Of a stretch of DNA of 12,152 nt, positions 6,584-12,152 are shown piece after piece. The stretch's first letter is position 1. The number at the start of each line of letters is the position of its first letter. The stretch spans positions 1 to 12,152 of the forward strand of contig CAMWWJ010000069.1 in assembly GCA_947177925.1 (NCBI GenBank), in the 5' to 3' direction. The translations under genes and the position numbers were made by a program. The notes beneath the pieces were generated by a model. That model ran no database searches. It saw nothing but the letters and a program-made list of their open reading frames with translations, and was not told the origin of the DNA. This stretch comes from an uncultured Lachnospiraceae bacterium (GTDB lineage: Bacteria > Bacillota > Clostridia > Lachnospirales > Lachnospiraceae).

Positions 6584-7417
6584 TCATTCTTCTATTTCGC
6601 CTTCAAATACTGTTTCTGCAGGACCTGTCATAAAAATCAGGTTCTTTTCCCGGTCCCATTCAATCAAAAGCTCTCCTCCAAGCACCTTGACCGTGACCTT
6701 TTCTTCTGTCAGCCCGTTTAAGACGCAGGCGGCTACTGTGGCGCAACAGCCCGTACCGCAGGCAAGAGTCTCTCCCGAGCCTCTTTCCCACACCCGCATT
6801 TGCACATTGTTTCGATCCAGCACCTTTACGAACTCTGTATTGATCCGGTTTGGAAACCGTTCATGGTTTTCAAAGTAAGGGCCGATTTCTTCGATTTTCA
6901 TATGCTCCACATCATCCATAAATACTACCGCATGGGGATTCCCCATGGATATACAGGTCATGCGATAGCTTTTCTGGCAGACGATGATTTCCTCATCTAT
7001 GACTGCTTCCCCTCCGGACAGGACAGGAATCTTAGCAGGAGTCAATTCCGGGCTTCCCATATTGACTCTTACTGTTTCCACTTTACCGTCCGTTGCCGTA
7101 AGGTCCAGATATTTCACTGCTCCAGCGCTGATAACGGAAATAGAAGTCTTATCCGTCAGCCCTTTGTCATATACATACTTTGCCACGCACCGAATGCCGT
7201 TTCCGCACATTTCTCCCCGGGAGCCGTCTGCATTGTACATTTCCATTTCAAAATCAGCCTGTTTTGAGGGATTGATAAAAATCACGCCGTCCCCGCCTAC
7301 GCCAAAATGACGGTCACTGGCTTTTCTGGCAAAGGCTGCCTTGTCCCTTACATGCTCCACAAAGCCATTTACATATAAATAATCATTTCCACACCCATGC
7401 ATTTTCGTAAATTTCAT
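6584..7417 (-). CDS. dapF: Diaminopimelate epimerase
   Basis: DapF interconverts LL- and meso-diaminopimelate, the precursor of lysine and of the peptidoglycan cross-link, using two catalytic cysteines and no cofactor. Both are present in their signature contexts: Cys71 in N-A-D-G-S-R-G-E-M-C-G-N-G-I-R-C and Cys220 in G-S-G-E-T-L-A-C-G-T-G-C. The N-terminal K-M-H-G-C-G-N-D-Y is also typical. At 277 residues the length is normal. AGGAGGG lies six bases before the ATG, and the ANTAR gene ends ten bases upstream, so the two are co-transcribed. Palindromic element A begins two bases after the stop. Confidence 0.97.
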   Translation of the reverse strand: MKFTKMHGCGNDYLYVNGFVEHVRDKAAFARKASDRHFGVGGDGVIFINPSKQADFEMEMYNADGSRGEMCGNGIRCVAKYVYDKGLTDKTSISVISAGAVKYLDLTATDGKVETVRVNMGSPELTPAKIPVLSGGEAVIDEEIIVCQKSYRMTCISMGNPHAVVFMDDVEHMKIEEIGPYFENHERFPNRINTEFVKVLDRNNVQMRVWERGSGETLACGTGCCATVAACVLNGLTEEKVTVKVLGGELLIEWDREKNLIFMTGPAETVFEGEIEE

Positions 7418-7427
7418 ATATGCCCTC

Positions 7428-7976
7428 CTAAACCTTCATGACAGACAAAATCATCTGTGCTGTTTCCACCATATTGGTGCTGCTGTCCATACTGCACTTT
7501 TGTATATAGCGGTGCGCTTCTTCTTCCGTCATATTGTTGCGGCTCATCAACAGGCGCTTTGCCTCATTGATCATGGCTACCTCCTCCGGCTTTCGGTCCT
7601 TTGGCTTATCCTTGCTTTTCTTTCGCTTGTAGGCAATGGAGGTTACCATCATTTCCACGGTATTTAATAAATCATGAACCTTTAAAGGCATTCCAAGGCA
7701 CATGATATCGCTGCCTGCACATTCTAACAGCAATGACTGGGAGGCCAGCAACAGCATTTCAAAGCCCCCTGGAAGACAGTCGAATAACTCCTCATACAGC
7801 ATATCCGGCAGCCTGTATCCACTTATGACGATTCCGTCATTTAAATCATCTGTCAGGCTCAATACCTGTGCTCCTGAAGAACAGGCAGCTATTACGGTAA
7901 AGCCGCTTCGTACCAACAGGTTTTTTATGCTCTTTGCATCTTCGATTTTGGGAAGGGCTACAATAATCCCGGTCAC
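7428..7976 (-). CDS. ANTAR-domain RNA-binding antiterminator, pseudo-receiver type
   Basis: The 182-residue protein has an N-terminal receiver-like fold (about 1-112), a basic linker rich in Lys (115-130) and a C-terminal ANTAR three-helix domain (about 130-180) with E-A-K-R-L-L-M, M-T-E-E-E-A-H and M-V-E-T-A-Q-M-I. ANTAR proteins bind paired small RNA hairpins and stop terminators from forming. The receiver's phosphorylation Asp is missing: the equivalent strand reads G-I-V-I-S-G-Y-R-L-P-D, although a Lys near residue 99 (G-M-P-L-K) is kept. Control by a ligand or protein partner is therefore more likely than phosphorylation. The start is a GTG seven bases after AGGAGG. It lies 39 bases downstream of glnA, and the glnA leader carries a matching target hairpin. 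Confidence 0.9.
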   Translation of the reverse strand: MTGIIVALPKIEDAKSIKNLLVRSGFTVIAACSSGAQVLSLTDDLNDGIVISGYRLPDMLYEELFDCLPGGFEMLLLASQSLLLECAGSDIMCLGMPLKVHDLLNTVEMMVTSIAYKRKKSKDKPKDRKPEEVAMINEAKRLLMSRNNMTEEEAHRYIQKCSMDSSTNMVETAQMILSVMKV

Positions 7977-8015
7977 ACATACACCTCCTGACTATCAGCC
8001 ATATTCCGCAACCAA

Positions 8016-9347
8016 TTAAAATTTGTACAAATATTGCCCAACTTCCCAATCAGTAACCTGAGACCTATATGCATCCCATTCCTGCTGTTTTGCTTCTATG
8101 TATTTCTCTGAAACATGCTCGCCCAATACGCTGCGGATAAACTCGTCCTTCTTCAGCTCGTTTATGGCTTCCTGCAGAGTACCCGGCAGCATTTCCACCA
8201 TGCGGGCTTTTCTCTCTTCTACGGACAATTCATAAATATTGCAGTCTATGCTTTCAGGAGGCATGATCTGGTTTTTTATTCCGTCAAGCCCTGCCTGTAA
8301 GCATACTGCCAGCGCCAGATAAGGATTGGCAGCAGAATCCGGACAGCGCAGCTCAATCCTGGTTCCTTCTCCCCTTGCAGCAGGAACCCGGATCAGAGGG
8401 CTTCTGTTGGCAGCGCTCCATGCAATATAAACAGGCGCCTCATATCCTGGAACAAGCCGCTTGTAGGAATTTACAAGGGGATTGGTAATGGCGCACATAC
8501 CTTTTATATGCTTCATAATCCCCCCGATAAAGTAATAAGCTTCCTTGCTCAGGCCCAATGGATCCTTCTCATCTGAAAATATATTTTTCCCATTCTTGGA
8601 TAAGGACATATTGATATGCATGCCGGAACCGTTGGAGCCGTATTTAGGCTTTGGCATAAAGGTGGCATGAAGCCCGTGCCTTCTGGCAATGGTCTTGACT
8701 GTCAGCTTAAATGTCATAATGTTGTCAGCCGTAGCCAGCGCCTCATCATATTTAAAATCAATTTCATGCTGGGCCGGAGCCGCTTCATGATGGGAAGCTT
8801 CCACCACAAATCCCATTTCCTCCAAAGTCAGCACCATATCCCTTCTTGCATTTTCTCCAAGGTCAATGGGTCCTAAATCAAAATAACCTGCCTGCTCATG
8901 GGTAATGGTGGTAGGACGTCCGTTTTCATCCGTATGGAACAGGAAAAATTCGCATTCCGGTCCCACGTCAAATTTGTATCCCATGTCTTTTGCTTCCTGC
9001 AGTGCTTTTTTCAATATATATCTGGAATCCCCCTCAAAAGGTTCTCCGCCGGGCCTGTATACATCGCAGATCAAACGGGCAACCTTTCCCTGCTGGGGCC
9101 TCCATGGAAAAATCTCCAGTGTATGAAAATCCGGGTATAAATACAAATCCGAATCTTCAATTCCTACAAATCCCTCTATAGAAGAACCATCAAACATGCA
9201 TTGATTATCCAGCGCCTTTTCCAACTGGCTGGAAGTAATGGCAACATTTTTCAGACAGCCGAAAATATCCGTAAACTGCAGGCGGATAAATTCCACATCC
9301 TGTTCCTTTACCAATTGCAAAATATCTTCTTTGCTATATTTCTTCAT
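8016..9347 (-). CDS. glnA: Glutamine synthetase, type I-alpha
   Basis: GlnA makes glutamine from glutamate, ammonia and ATP in a cytosolic dodecamer. The 443-residue length and lack of the adenylylation-loop insert place it in the GSI-alpha class of Gram-positive bacteria. Motifs in order are D-G-S-S-I-E-G-F (53-60), metal ligands in G-P-E-C-E-F (129-134), N-G-S-G-M-H (239-244), the flap Glu in P-G-Y-E-A-P (300-305) and the phosphate-binding N-R-S-P-L-I-R-V-P (314-322). Residue 62, which I recall as the Arg needed for glutamine feedback inhibition in the Bacillus subtilis enzyme, is Gly here. AAGGAAG precedes the ATG. It is the first gene of a likely operon with the ANTAR gene, dapF and dapL. 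Confidence 0.97.
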   Translation of the reverse strand: MKKYSKEDILQLVKEQDVEFIRLQFTDIFGCLKNVAITSSQLEKALDNQCMFDGSSIEGFVGIEDSDLYLYPDFHTLEIFPWRPQQGKVARLICDVYRPGGEPFEGDSRYILKKALQEAKDMGYKFDVGPECEFFLFHTDENGRPTTITHEQAGYFDLGPIDLGENARRDMVLTLEEMGFVVEASHHEAAPAQHEIDFKYDEALATADNIMTFKLTVKTIARRHGLHATFMPKPKYGSNGSGMHINMSLSKNGKNIFSDEKDPLGLSKEAYYFIGGIMKHIKGMCAITNPLVNSYKRLVPGYEAPVYIAWSAANRSPLIRVPAARGEGTRIELRCPDSAANPYLALAVCLQAGLDGIKNQIMPPESIDCNIYELSVEERKARMVEMLPGTLQEAINELKKDEFIRSVLGEHVSEKYIEAKQQEWDAYRSQVTDWEVGQYLYKF

Positions 9348-9401
9348 CAGACTACTTCCTTTCTAATTTGCTGCTTCTCTTACAGGAGGGTTTTATTACA
9401 T

Positions 9402-9437
9402 AAAAATAGGCACTCCTCCCCTATAAGAGGAACGCCT
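9402..9437 (-). terminator. Terminator-like hairpin in the glnA leader
   Basis: On the minus strand AGGCGTTCCTC pairs with GAGGAGTGCCT over eleven positions (two G-U pairs) around an 8-base loop, followed by a run of five T. It lies between the glnA promoter and the glnA ATG, so it would stop transcription before the gene unless prevented: an attenuator. Its 5' strand overlaps the alternative hairpin at 9428-9445, so only one can form. Confidence 0.7.
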
Positions 9438-9445
9438 TTGTTCCT
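9428..9445 (-). promoter_or_regulatory. Alternative leader hairpin, candidate ANTAR target
   Basis: On the minus strand AGGAAC-AAAGGC-GTTCCT forms a perfect 6-bp stem with a 6-base loop. The loop has A at position 1 and G at position 4, the two positions reported as conserved in ANTAR target hairpins. ANTAR sites normally have two such hairpins. A second clear copy is not visible; the next possible stem, ATAGG/CCTAT, has a 9-base loop. The hairpin uses bases of the terminator stem and so excludes it. Confidence 0.5.
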
Positions 9446-9450
9446 TGTAC

Positions 9451-9480
9451 ATCATAACAGCCCGAAAGGGATTTTGTCAA
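9451..9480 (-). promoter_or_regulatory. Probable glnA promoter
   Basis: On the minus strand a perfect -35 TTGACA is followed after 18 bases by TATGAT (five of six). The expected transcription start is near 9445, exactly at the 5' edge of the alternative hairpin, and leaves a leader of about 100 bases. Confidence 0.75.
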
Positions 9481-9513
9481 CCGGATAGAGGTATTTTTGA
9501 CGGCCCGTTCTTC

Positions 9514-9556
9514 ATGAAAAAAGCACCATGTCCTTAGACATAGTGCCTTTTTTCAT
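9514..9556 (-). terminator. Terminator after the Big2-domain gene
   Basis: A long stem with one bulged base surrounds the loop TAAG. On the minus strand GGCACTATGTC pairs with GACATGGTGC, flanked by A-runs on one side and T-runs on the other. It lies 22 bases past the Big2 gene stop and before the glnA promoter, so it should insulate glnA. The A/T flanks would allow bidirectional action. Confidence 0.85.
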
Positions 9557-9578
9557 ATGGAAAAAGCAGGTAAAAAAA

Positions 9579-10874
9579 TTATTTCTTTACAGTAATTGTA
9601 ACTTTTTTCGTCTTCTTTCCAGCTTTTACAGTAATAGTTGCCTTGCCAGGTTTCTTAGCCTTAACAACACCCTTACTGTTAACTGTAGCAACCTTTTTAT
9701 TATTTGTCTTAAATGTTACCTTATCCTGTGCTGTGATTGGGGATTTGGTAGCAACAATTTTAAAGGTCTTTCCTTTTTTCAATGTTACTTTTGTCTTATT
9801 TACGGAAATCTTTTTAAGCTGTACTGCCTTCTTCTGTACGGTAACCTGTAAAGTTGCTTTTGCGCCTAATTTTGTCTTTACAGTAATGGTAGCTTTACCT
9901 ACCTTCTTAGCAGTAATCTTACCTGATTTTGATACAGTAACGATTTTTTTGTCAGATGAAGTCCAGGAAGCAACCTTATCACCTTTTACCATACCGCTTG
10001 CTACTACTGCTGTTGTAGACTTCTTAACCTGAAGTGTGATTTTCTTTACATTTAATTTTACGGTTGGAGTAACTGGTTTTTCTTCTTCTGGCTTTACAAC
10101 CTTTGCAATTGCTTCTGTCTTTGTTGCACCACATACGGAACAGGTAAAGGTCTTTACGCCCTCTGCTTCTGTAGTAGGCTCTTTTGTCACCTTGCCTGCA
10201 TCCCATTTGTGCTGGCCTGTTGCAGGAATCACTTCATTTGCACTAACAGACTCTCCACATACTTCACATGTATACTCAATCTTTCCGTCTTTTCCACATG
10301 TTGCTTCTGTAGTAGTTGTTTTTGTAGCTCCATGTCCTGTTGCCTTGAGTACTGTATTGTCACTAACTGACTCTCCGCACACTTCACATGTATATTCAAT
10401 CTTTCCATCTTCTGTACATGTTGCTTCTGTAGTAGTTGTTTTTGTAGCTCCATGTCCTGTTGCAGGAATCACTTTATTTGCACTAACAGTCTCGCCACAT
10501 ACTTCACATGTATATTCAATCTTTCCATCTTCTGTACATGTTGCTTCTGTAATAGTTTCTTTTGTTTTTCCATGAATTGTTTCGAATTTAGCTGTTGCAG
10601 TAACTACATCGTTATCACTGAGTGATTCCCAGTCAGTGTTTTCGCTAACGCTCCAACCAACAAACTTTTCACATCCGTTACCGGAAACCTGAGGTGCATT
10701 CTGGCTAACTGCATCCGCATCATTAGCGGAAACAACTTTCTTCACTTCACCGTTAACCACGTATTCAACTTGTGCTGCATCTGCATTCATAACCGGCAGA
10801 CCAGTAACAACAACTGCTGCTGCCAAAAACATTGCTAAATGTCTTTTGGTTTGTTGCATCATGTTCTTAATCAT
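9579..10874 (-). CDS. Secreted protein with CxxC repeats and two Big2 domains
   Basis: The 431-residue protein starts with a signal peptide: basic start, hydrophobic core at about 13-28, likely cleavage near A-D-A-A at 31-34. A short N-terminal domain follows (about 35-100), then three tandem 40-residue repeats (102-221), each with E-A-T-C and Y-T-C-E-V-C-G-E. A fourth degenerate copy follows (about 222-258), with F-T-C-S-V-C-G. Two bacterial Ig-like Big2 domains cover about 272-350 and 353-431, with S-W-T-S-S-D and G-K-A-T-I-T-V motifs. No LPXTG, membrane anchor or wall-binding repeat is visible; the very Lys-rich C-terminus might bind anionic wall polymers. The cysteine pattern suggests metal sites or disulfides. 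GGAGAG precedes the ATG. The ligand is unknown; adhesion or matrix function is inferred. Confidence 0.85.
   Translation of the reverse strand: MIKNMMQQTKRHLAMFLAAAVVVTGLPVMNADAAQVEYVVNGEVKKVVSANDADAVSQNAPQVSGNGCEKFVGWSVSENTDWESLSDNDVVTATAKFETIHGKTKETITEATCTEDGKIEYTCEVCGETVSANKVIPATGHGATKTTTTEATCTEDGKIEYTCEVCGESVSDNTVLKATGHGATKTTTTEATCGKDGKIEYTCEVCGESVSANEVIPATGQHKWDAGKVTKEPTTEAEGVKTFTCSVCGATKTEAIAKVVKPEEEKPVTPTVKLNVKKITLQVKKSTTAVVASGMVKGDKVASWTSSDKKIVTVSKSGKITAKKVGKATITVKTKLGAKATLQVTVQKKAVQLKKISVNKTKVTLKKGKTFKIVATKSPITAQDKVTFKTNNKKVATVNSKGVVKAKKPGKATITVKAGKKTKKVTITVKK
10212..10571 (-). repeat. Three 120-bp tandem repeats coding CxxC units
   Basis: The period is exactly 120 bp. A 51-base block is identical at 10381-10431 and 10501-10551, and a 48-base block is identical at 10296-10343 and 10416-10463. 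Identity at silent positions points to recent duplication or gene conversion rather than protein-level selection alone. Confidence 0.9.
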
Positions 10875-11040
10875 TTTTCTCTCTCCTTTTATAACAGTTC
10901 TTTACCCTTCTACTTATCACTCGAAACGTGCTGCTTTCATTCTCCTGCTGATTCCGAATCTTACTATAGATAAGTTTTGAGGAACTTATTGTAAAAAACT
11001 TAATGTAAGAAAGCACATCCCCAGCAATAATCCATTGACT

Positions 11041-11069
11041 ATAATACTACTTATTTTGATTTGAGGCAA
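11041..11069 (-). promoter_or_regulatory. Candidate promoter of the Big2-domain gene
   Basis: On the minus strand TTGCCT is followed after 17 bases by TATTAT. The -10 matches the consensus at five of six positions and the -35 at four of six. In AT-rich sequence this is suggestive rather than firm. Confidence 0.35.
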
Positions 11070-11100
11070 GCAATTTTTCTTTATTTTTTATTAAATTTGG

Positions 11101-11128
11101 TTAACAATATTTTCCTCATTTGTACAAA
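11101..11128 (+). promoter_or_regulatory. Candidate promoter of the FMN_bind-like gene
   Basis: TTAACA (five of six) is followed after 16 bases by TACAAA (four of six), about 98 bases before the ATG at 11226. It is the best match on this strand but weak. Confidence 0.25.
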
Positions 11129-11225
11129 AGCCTCAAGATAGTTATTTTGAAAGAAAAACAATCCGCATATTTTCTCCCCCCCTCTCATACCTTATAGAAA
11201 TACCACTACTTTAGGAGCAAGGGAT

Positions 11226-11705
11226 ATGCGTCCAAAAACTAAAATCGTTGTGCTTCACATGAAAGAATTAATTTACACAGGAATTTTTGTTCTTTTGGGA
11301 ATTCTTTTTATTATACTGCTTATTTTAATGTTTCTTCCGAAGAACAAGGAAAATACCAAGACACAGGAGACAGCTTCTGCTACCTATGTGCCGGGAGTCT
11401 ATACTGCTTCTCTTATTTTAAATAATCATGCAGTGGATATTCAGGTGGTGGTAGATGAAAACAACATCAATTCCATCCAGCTCGTAAACTTAGACGAAGC
11501 GGTCACTACCATGTATCCGCTGATCGAGCCTGCCTTTGAGGAAATCATCGATCAGATTTATGAAGGACAGAGCCTGGAAAATATTACATATTCTGATGAC
11601 AACAAGTATACTTCTTCTATTCTTTTAGAGGCCATTGGAGATTCTCTGGAAAAAGCTGCGGTGAAAAATGCTAAGACTCAGCCGGAGGGCACTGTCGTTC
11701 CTTAA
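11226..11705 (+). CDS. Membrane-anchored protein with a degenerate FMN_bind-like domain
   Basis: The 159-residue protein has one N-terminal transmembrane helix (about 15-38), a short polar linker and an outward-facing domain (about 53-145). The domain starts Y-V-P-G-V-Y-T-A-S and continues with a strand I-Q-V-V-V-D-E-N-N-I, then a segment ending K-Y-T-S-S-I-L-L-E-A-I. This order resembles the FMN_bind fold (PF04205: G-x-Y, valine-rich strand, S-G-A-T-x-T-S-x-A-I), but the S-G-A-T flavin-attachment stretch is replaced by D-D-N-K-Y. Covalent flavin binding is therefore doubtful. The ATG follows AGGAG by ten bases; an in-frame ATG at codon 12 is a weaker choice. It is the only plus-strand gene, and element B follows its stop by 47 bases. 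Confidence 0.7.
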   Translation: MRPKTKIVVLHMKELIYTGIFVLLGILFIILLILMFLPKNKENTKTQETASATYVPGVYTASLILNNHAVDIQVVVDENNINSIQLVNLDEAVTTMYPLIEPAFEEIIDQIYEGQSLENITYSDDNKYTSSILLEAIGDSLEKAAVKNAKTQPEGTVVP

Positions 11706-11752
11706 CGATTGTGATAATGTTTGACGTGGGGCAGGGTTTGGATAAGAGGACG

Positions 11753-11930
11753 CAGGAGCCGGTATATGATATAACAGTTTTATGGGCACGCTCTCGCTCT
11801 ATGAAAGCGTAGCAGTACTAACGCACCAAAATACGGTGCGTAAGGACTGACGCCTTCACTTTTCCCCGATCTTGTATCGGGGACTTTCCTAATAGGCCCA
11901 TAAAACTGTTATATCATATACCGGCTCCTG
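11753..11930 (+). repeat. Large palindromic element B, possible structured RNA
   Basis: The arms at 11753-11787 and 11896-11930 are a perfect 35-bp inverted repeat running from CAGGAGCC to ATGGGC. Between them come CACGCTCTCGCTCT, a hairpin based on GCGTAGCAGT and ACTGACGC with an inner stem ACGCACC/GGTGCGT, and a second hairpin CCCCGAT/ATCGGGG. The core matches element A in sequence and order, but the arms are unrelated apart from TAACAGTT. There is no T-run after the right arm. The core is in the same sense as the gene upstream. Confidence 0.85.
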
Positions 11931-12122
11931 CTGGTTATCGAAAGACTGTACGTCAATCAAAGGAGTTTTTGCTTACTTTCTCAAAGAATACAGACTGAGA
12001 CGAAACAGCGGAAGAGGGATGATGGCGGATTTGCTGCATTGGTTTTGATGGTGGTTTTACTTAACAGCCTGTTCTTAGCCCAGGGCAAAATTGCCATGGA
12101 TGGCAATAGAGTAGAGAAATAA
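11931..12122 (+). other. Open frame with a membrane helix but no start codon
   Basis: One plus-strand frame stays open from inside element B to a TAA at 12120-12122. Its last 40 codons read like a protein: basic K-Q-R-K-R, then a hydrophobic helix A-A-L-V-L-M-V-V-L-L-N-S-L-F-L, then a polar tail. The first ATG lies in the middle of the helix. A good AAAGGAG at about 11960-11966 leads to a TTG in a different frame that stops after nine codons. It may be a small membrane protein broken by a frameshift, or a gene displaced by the element. Function is unknown. Confidence 0.3.
12090..12107. repeat. Short dyad near the right edge
   Basis: ATTGCCAT-GG-ATGGCAAT is a perfect 8-bp inverted repeat inside the open frame that ends at 12122. 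Confidence 0.6.
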
Positions 12123-12138
12123 CAGTAAATGTTATTTC
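12116..12138. repeat. Dyad over the stop codon at the right edge
   Basis: GAAATAACA and TGTTATTTC form a perfect 9-bp stem around a 5-base loop and overlap the TAA at 12120. No T-run follows before the window ends, so a terminator role is unproven. Confidence 0.55.
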
Positions 12139-12152
12139 CCTCTCATTGAACC

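Larger units (their letters stand above)
10875..11225. other. Divergent intergenic region
   Basis: This AT-rich region separates the Big2 gene from the divergent membrane-protein gene. It holds a candidate promoter for each. A perfect 7-bp dyad, ATAAGTT and AACTTAT on the minus strand, lies at 10970-10989 in the Big2 leader, around a 6-base loop. A second pair, TTGAGGC and GCCTCAA, lies about 60 bases apart. The Big2 leader would be about 155 bases, long enough for regulation, but I recognise no riboswitch. Confidence 0.5.

Noticed and set aside
6800..7267. Plus-strand frame of 155 codons across dapF
   Set aside because: It is antisense to dapF, whose catalytic motifs are intact; there is no independent support.
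10212..10571. Repeats considered as a CRISPR array
   Set aside because: The repeats are directly adjacent, 120 bp long, in frame and protein-coding, with no spacers.
10036..10575. Long plus-strand open frame of 179 codons over the Big2 gene
   Set aside because: It is the antisense shadow of the 120-bp coding repeats. The minus-strand frame has a signal peptide, known domains and a ribosome binding site; this one has none.

Overview
The window looks like chromosome of a low-to-moderate GC Gram-positive anaerobe in the Clostridia, most likely Lachnospiraceae. This is inferred from strong AGGAGG-type ribosome binding sites, the direct LL-diaminopimelate aminotransferase route (dapL) beside dapF, a short type I-alpha glutamine synthetase paired with an ANTAR antiterminator, and a secreted Big2-domain protein with Cys-X-X-Cys repeats. 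No rRNA, tRNA, CRISPR array or intact transposase was seen. Apart from one gene at 11226-11705, all convincing genes lie on the minus strand.

Bases 1-3461 are AT-rich and accessory in character. They hold a broken fragment at the left edge, an ArsC/Spx-fold protein preceded by a tiny possible ORF, an XRE-type regulator with its own promoter, an AlbA_2/RecG-like ATP-binding regulator with a 12-bp tandem repeat in its linker, and a 57-codon remnant of a YgjP-like metallopeptidase. Both of the last two families are often found with type I restriction-modification loci, so this may be a decayed defence island (inference). Bases 3462-4932 hold an ECF-type sigma factor and a membrane protein overlapping it, a probable sigma/anti-sigma pair.

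Bases 5101-9480 are a probable metabolic operon, transcribed right to left: glnA, an ANTAR protein, dapF, a large palindromic element, then dapL and an intrinsic terminator. The glnA promoter is followed at once by two mutually exclusive RNA structures: a terminator-like hairpin, and a smaller hairpin whose six-base loop has A at position 1 and G at position 4, as ANTAR proteins recognise. The simplest reading is that the ANTAR protein controls its own operon by antitermination, linking nitrogen assimilation to lysine and peptidoglycan precursor synthesis.

Bases 9514-12152 hold a secreted repeat/Big2 protein, a divergent single-pass membrane protein with an FMN_bind-like domain, a second large palindromic element, and a membrane-helix reading frame without a visible start.

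The most unusual signal is the pair of palindromic elements at 6361-6581 and 11753-11930. Their long outer arms are almost unrelated to each other, yet each pairs with itself. Inside, both carry the same conserved core, with a compensatory base-pair change, and in both the core runs in the same sense as the gene just upstream. They look like two members of a structured repeat or RNA family that I do not recognise.
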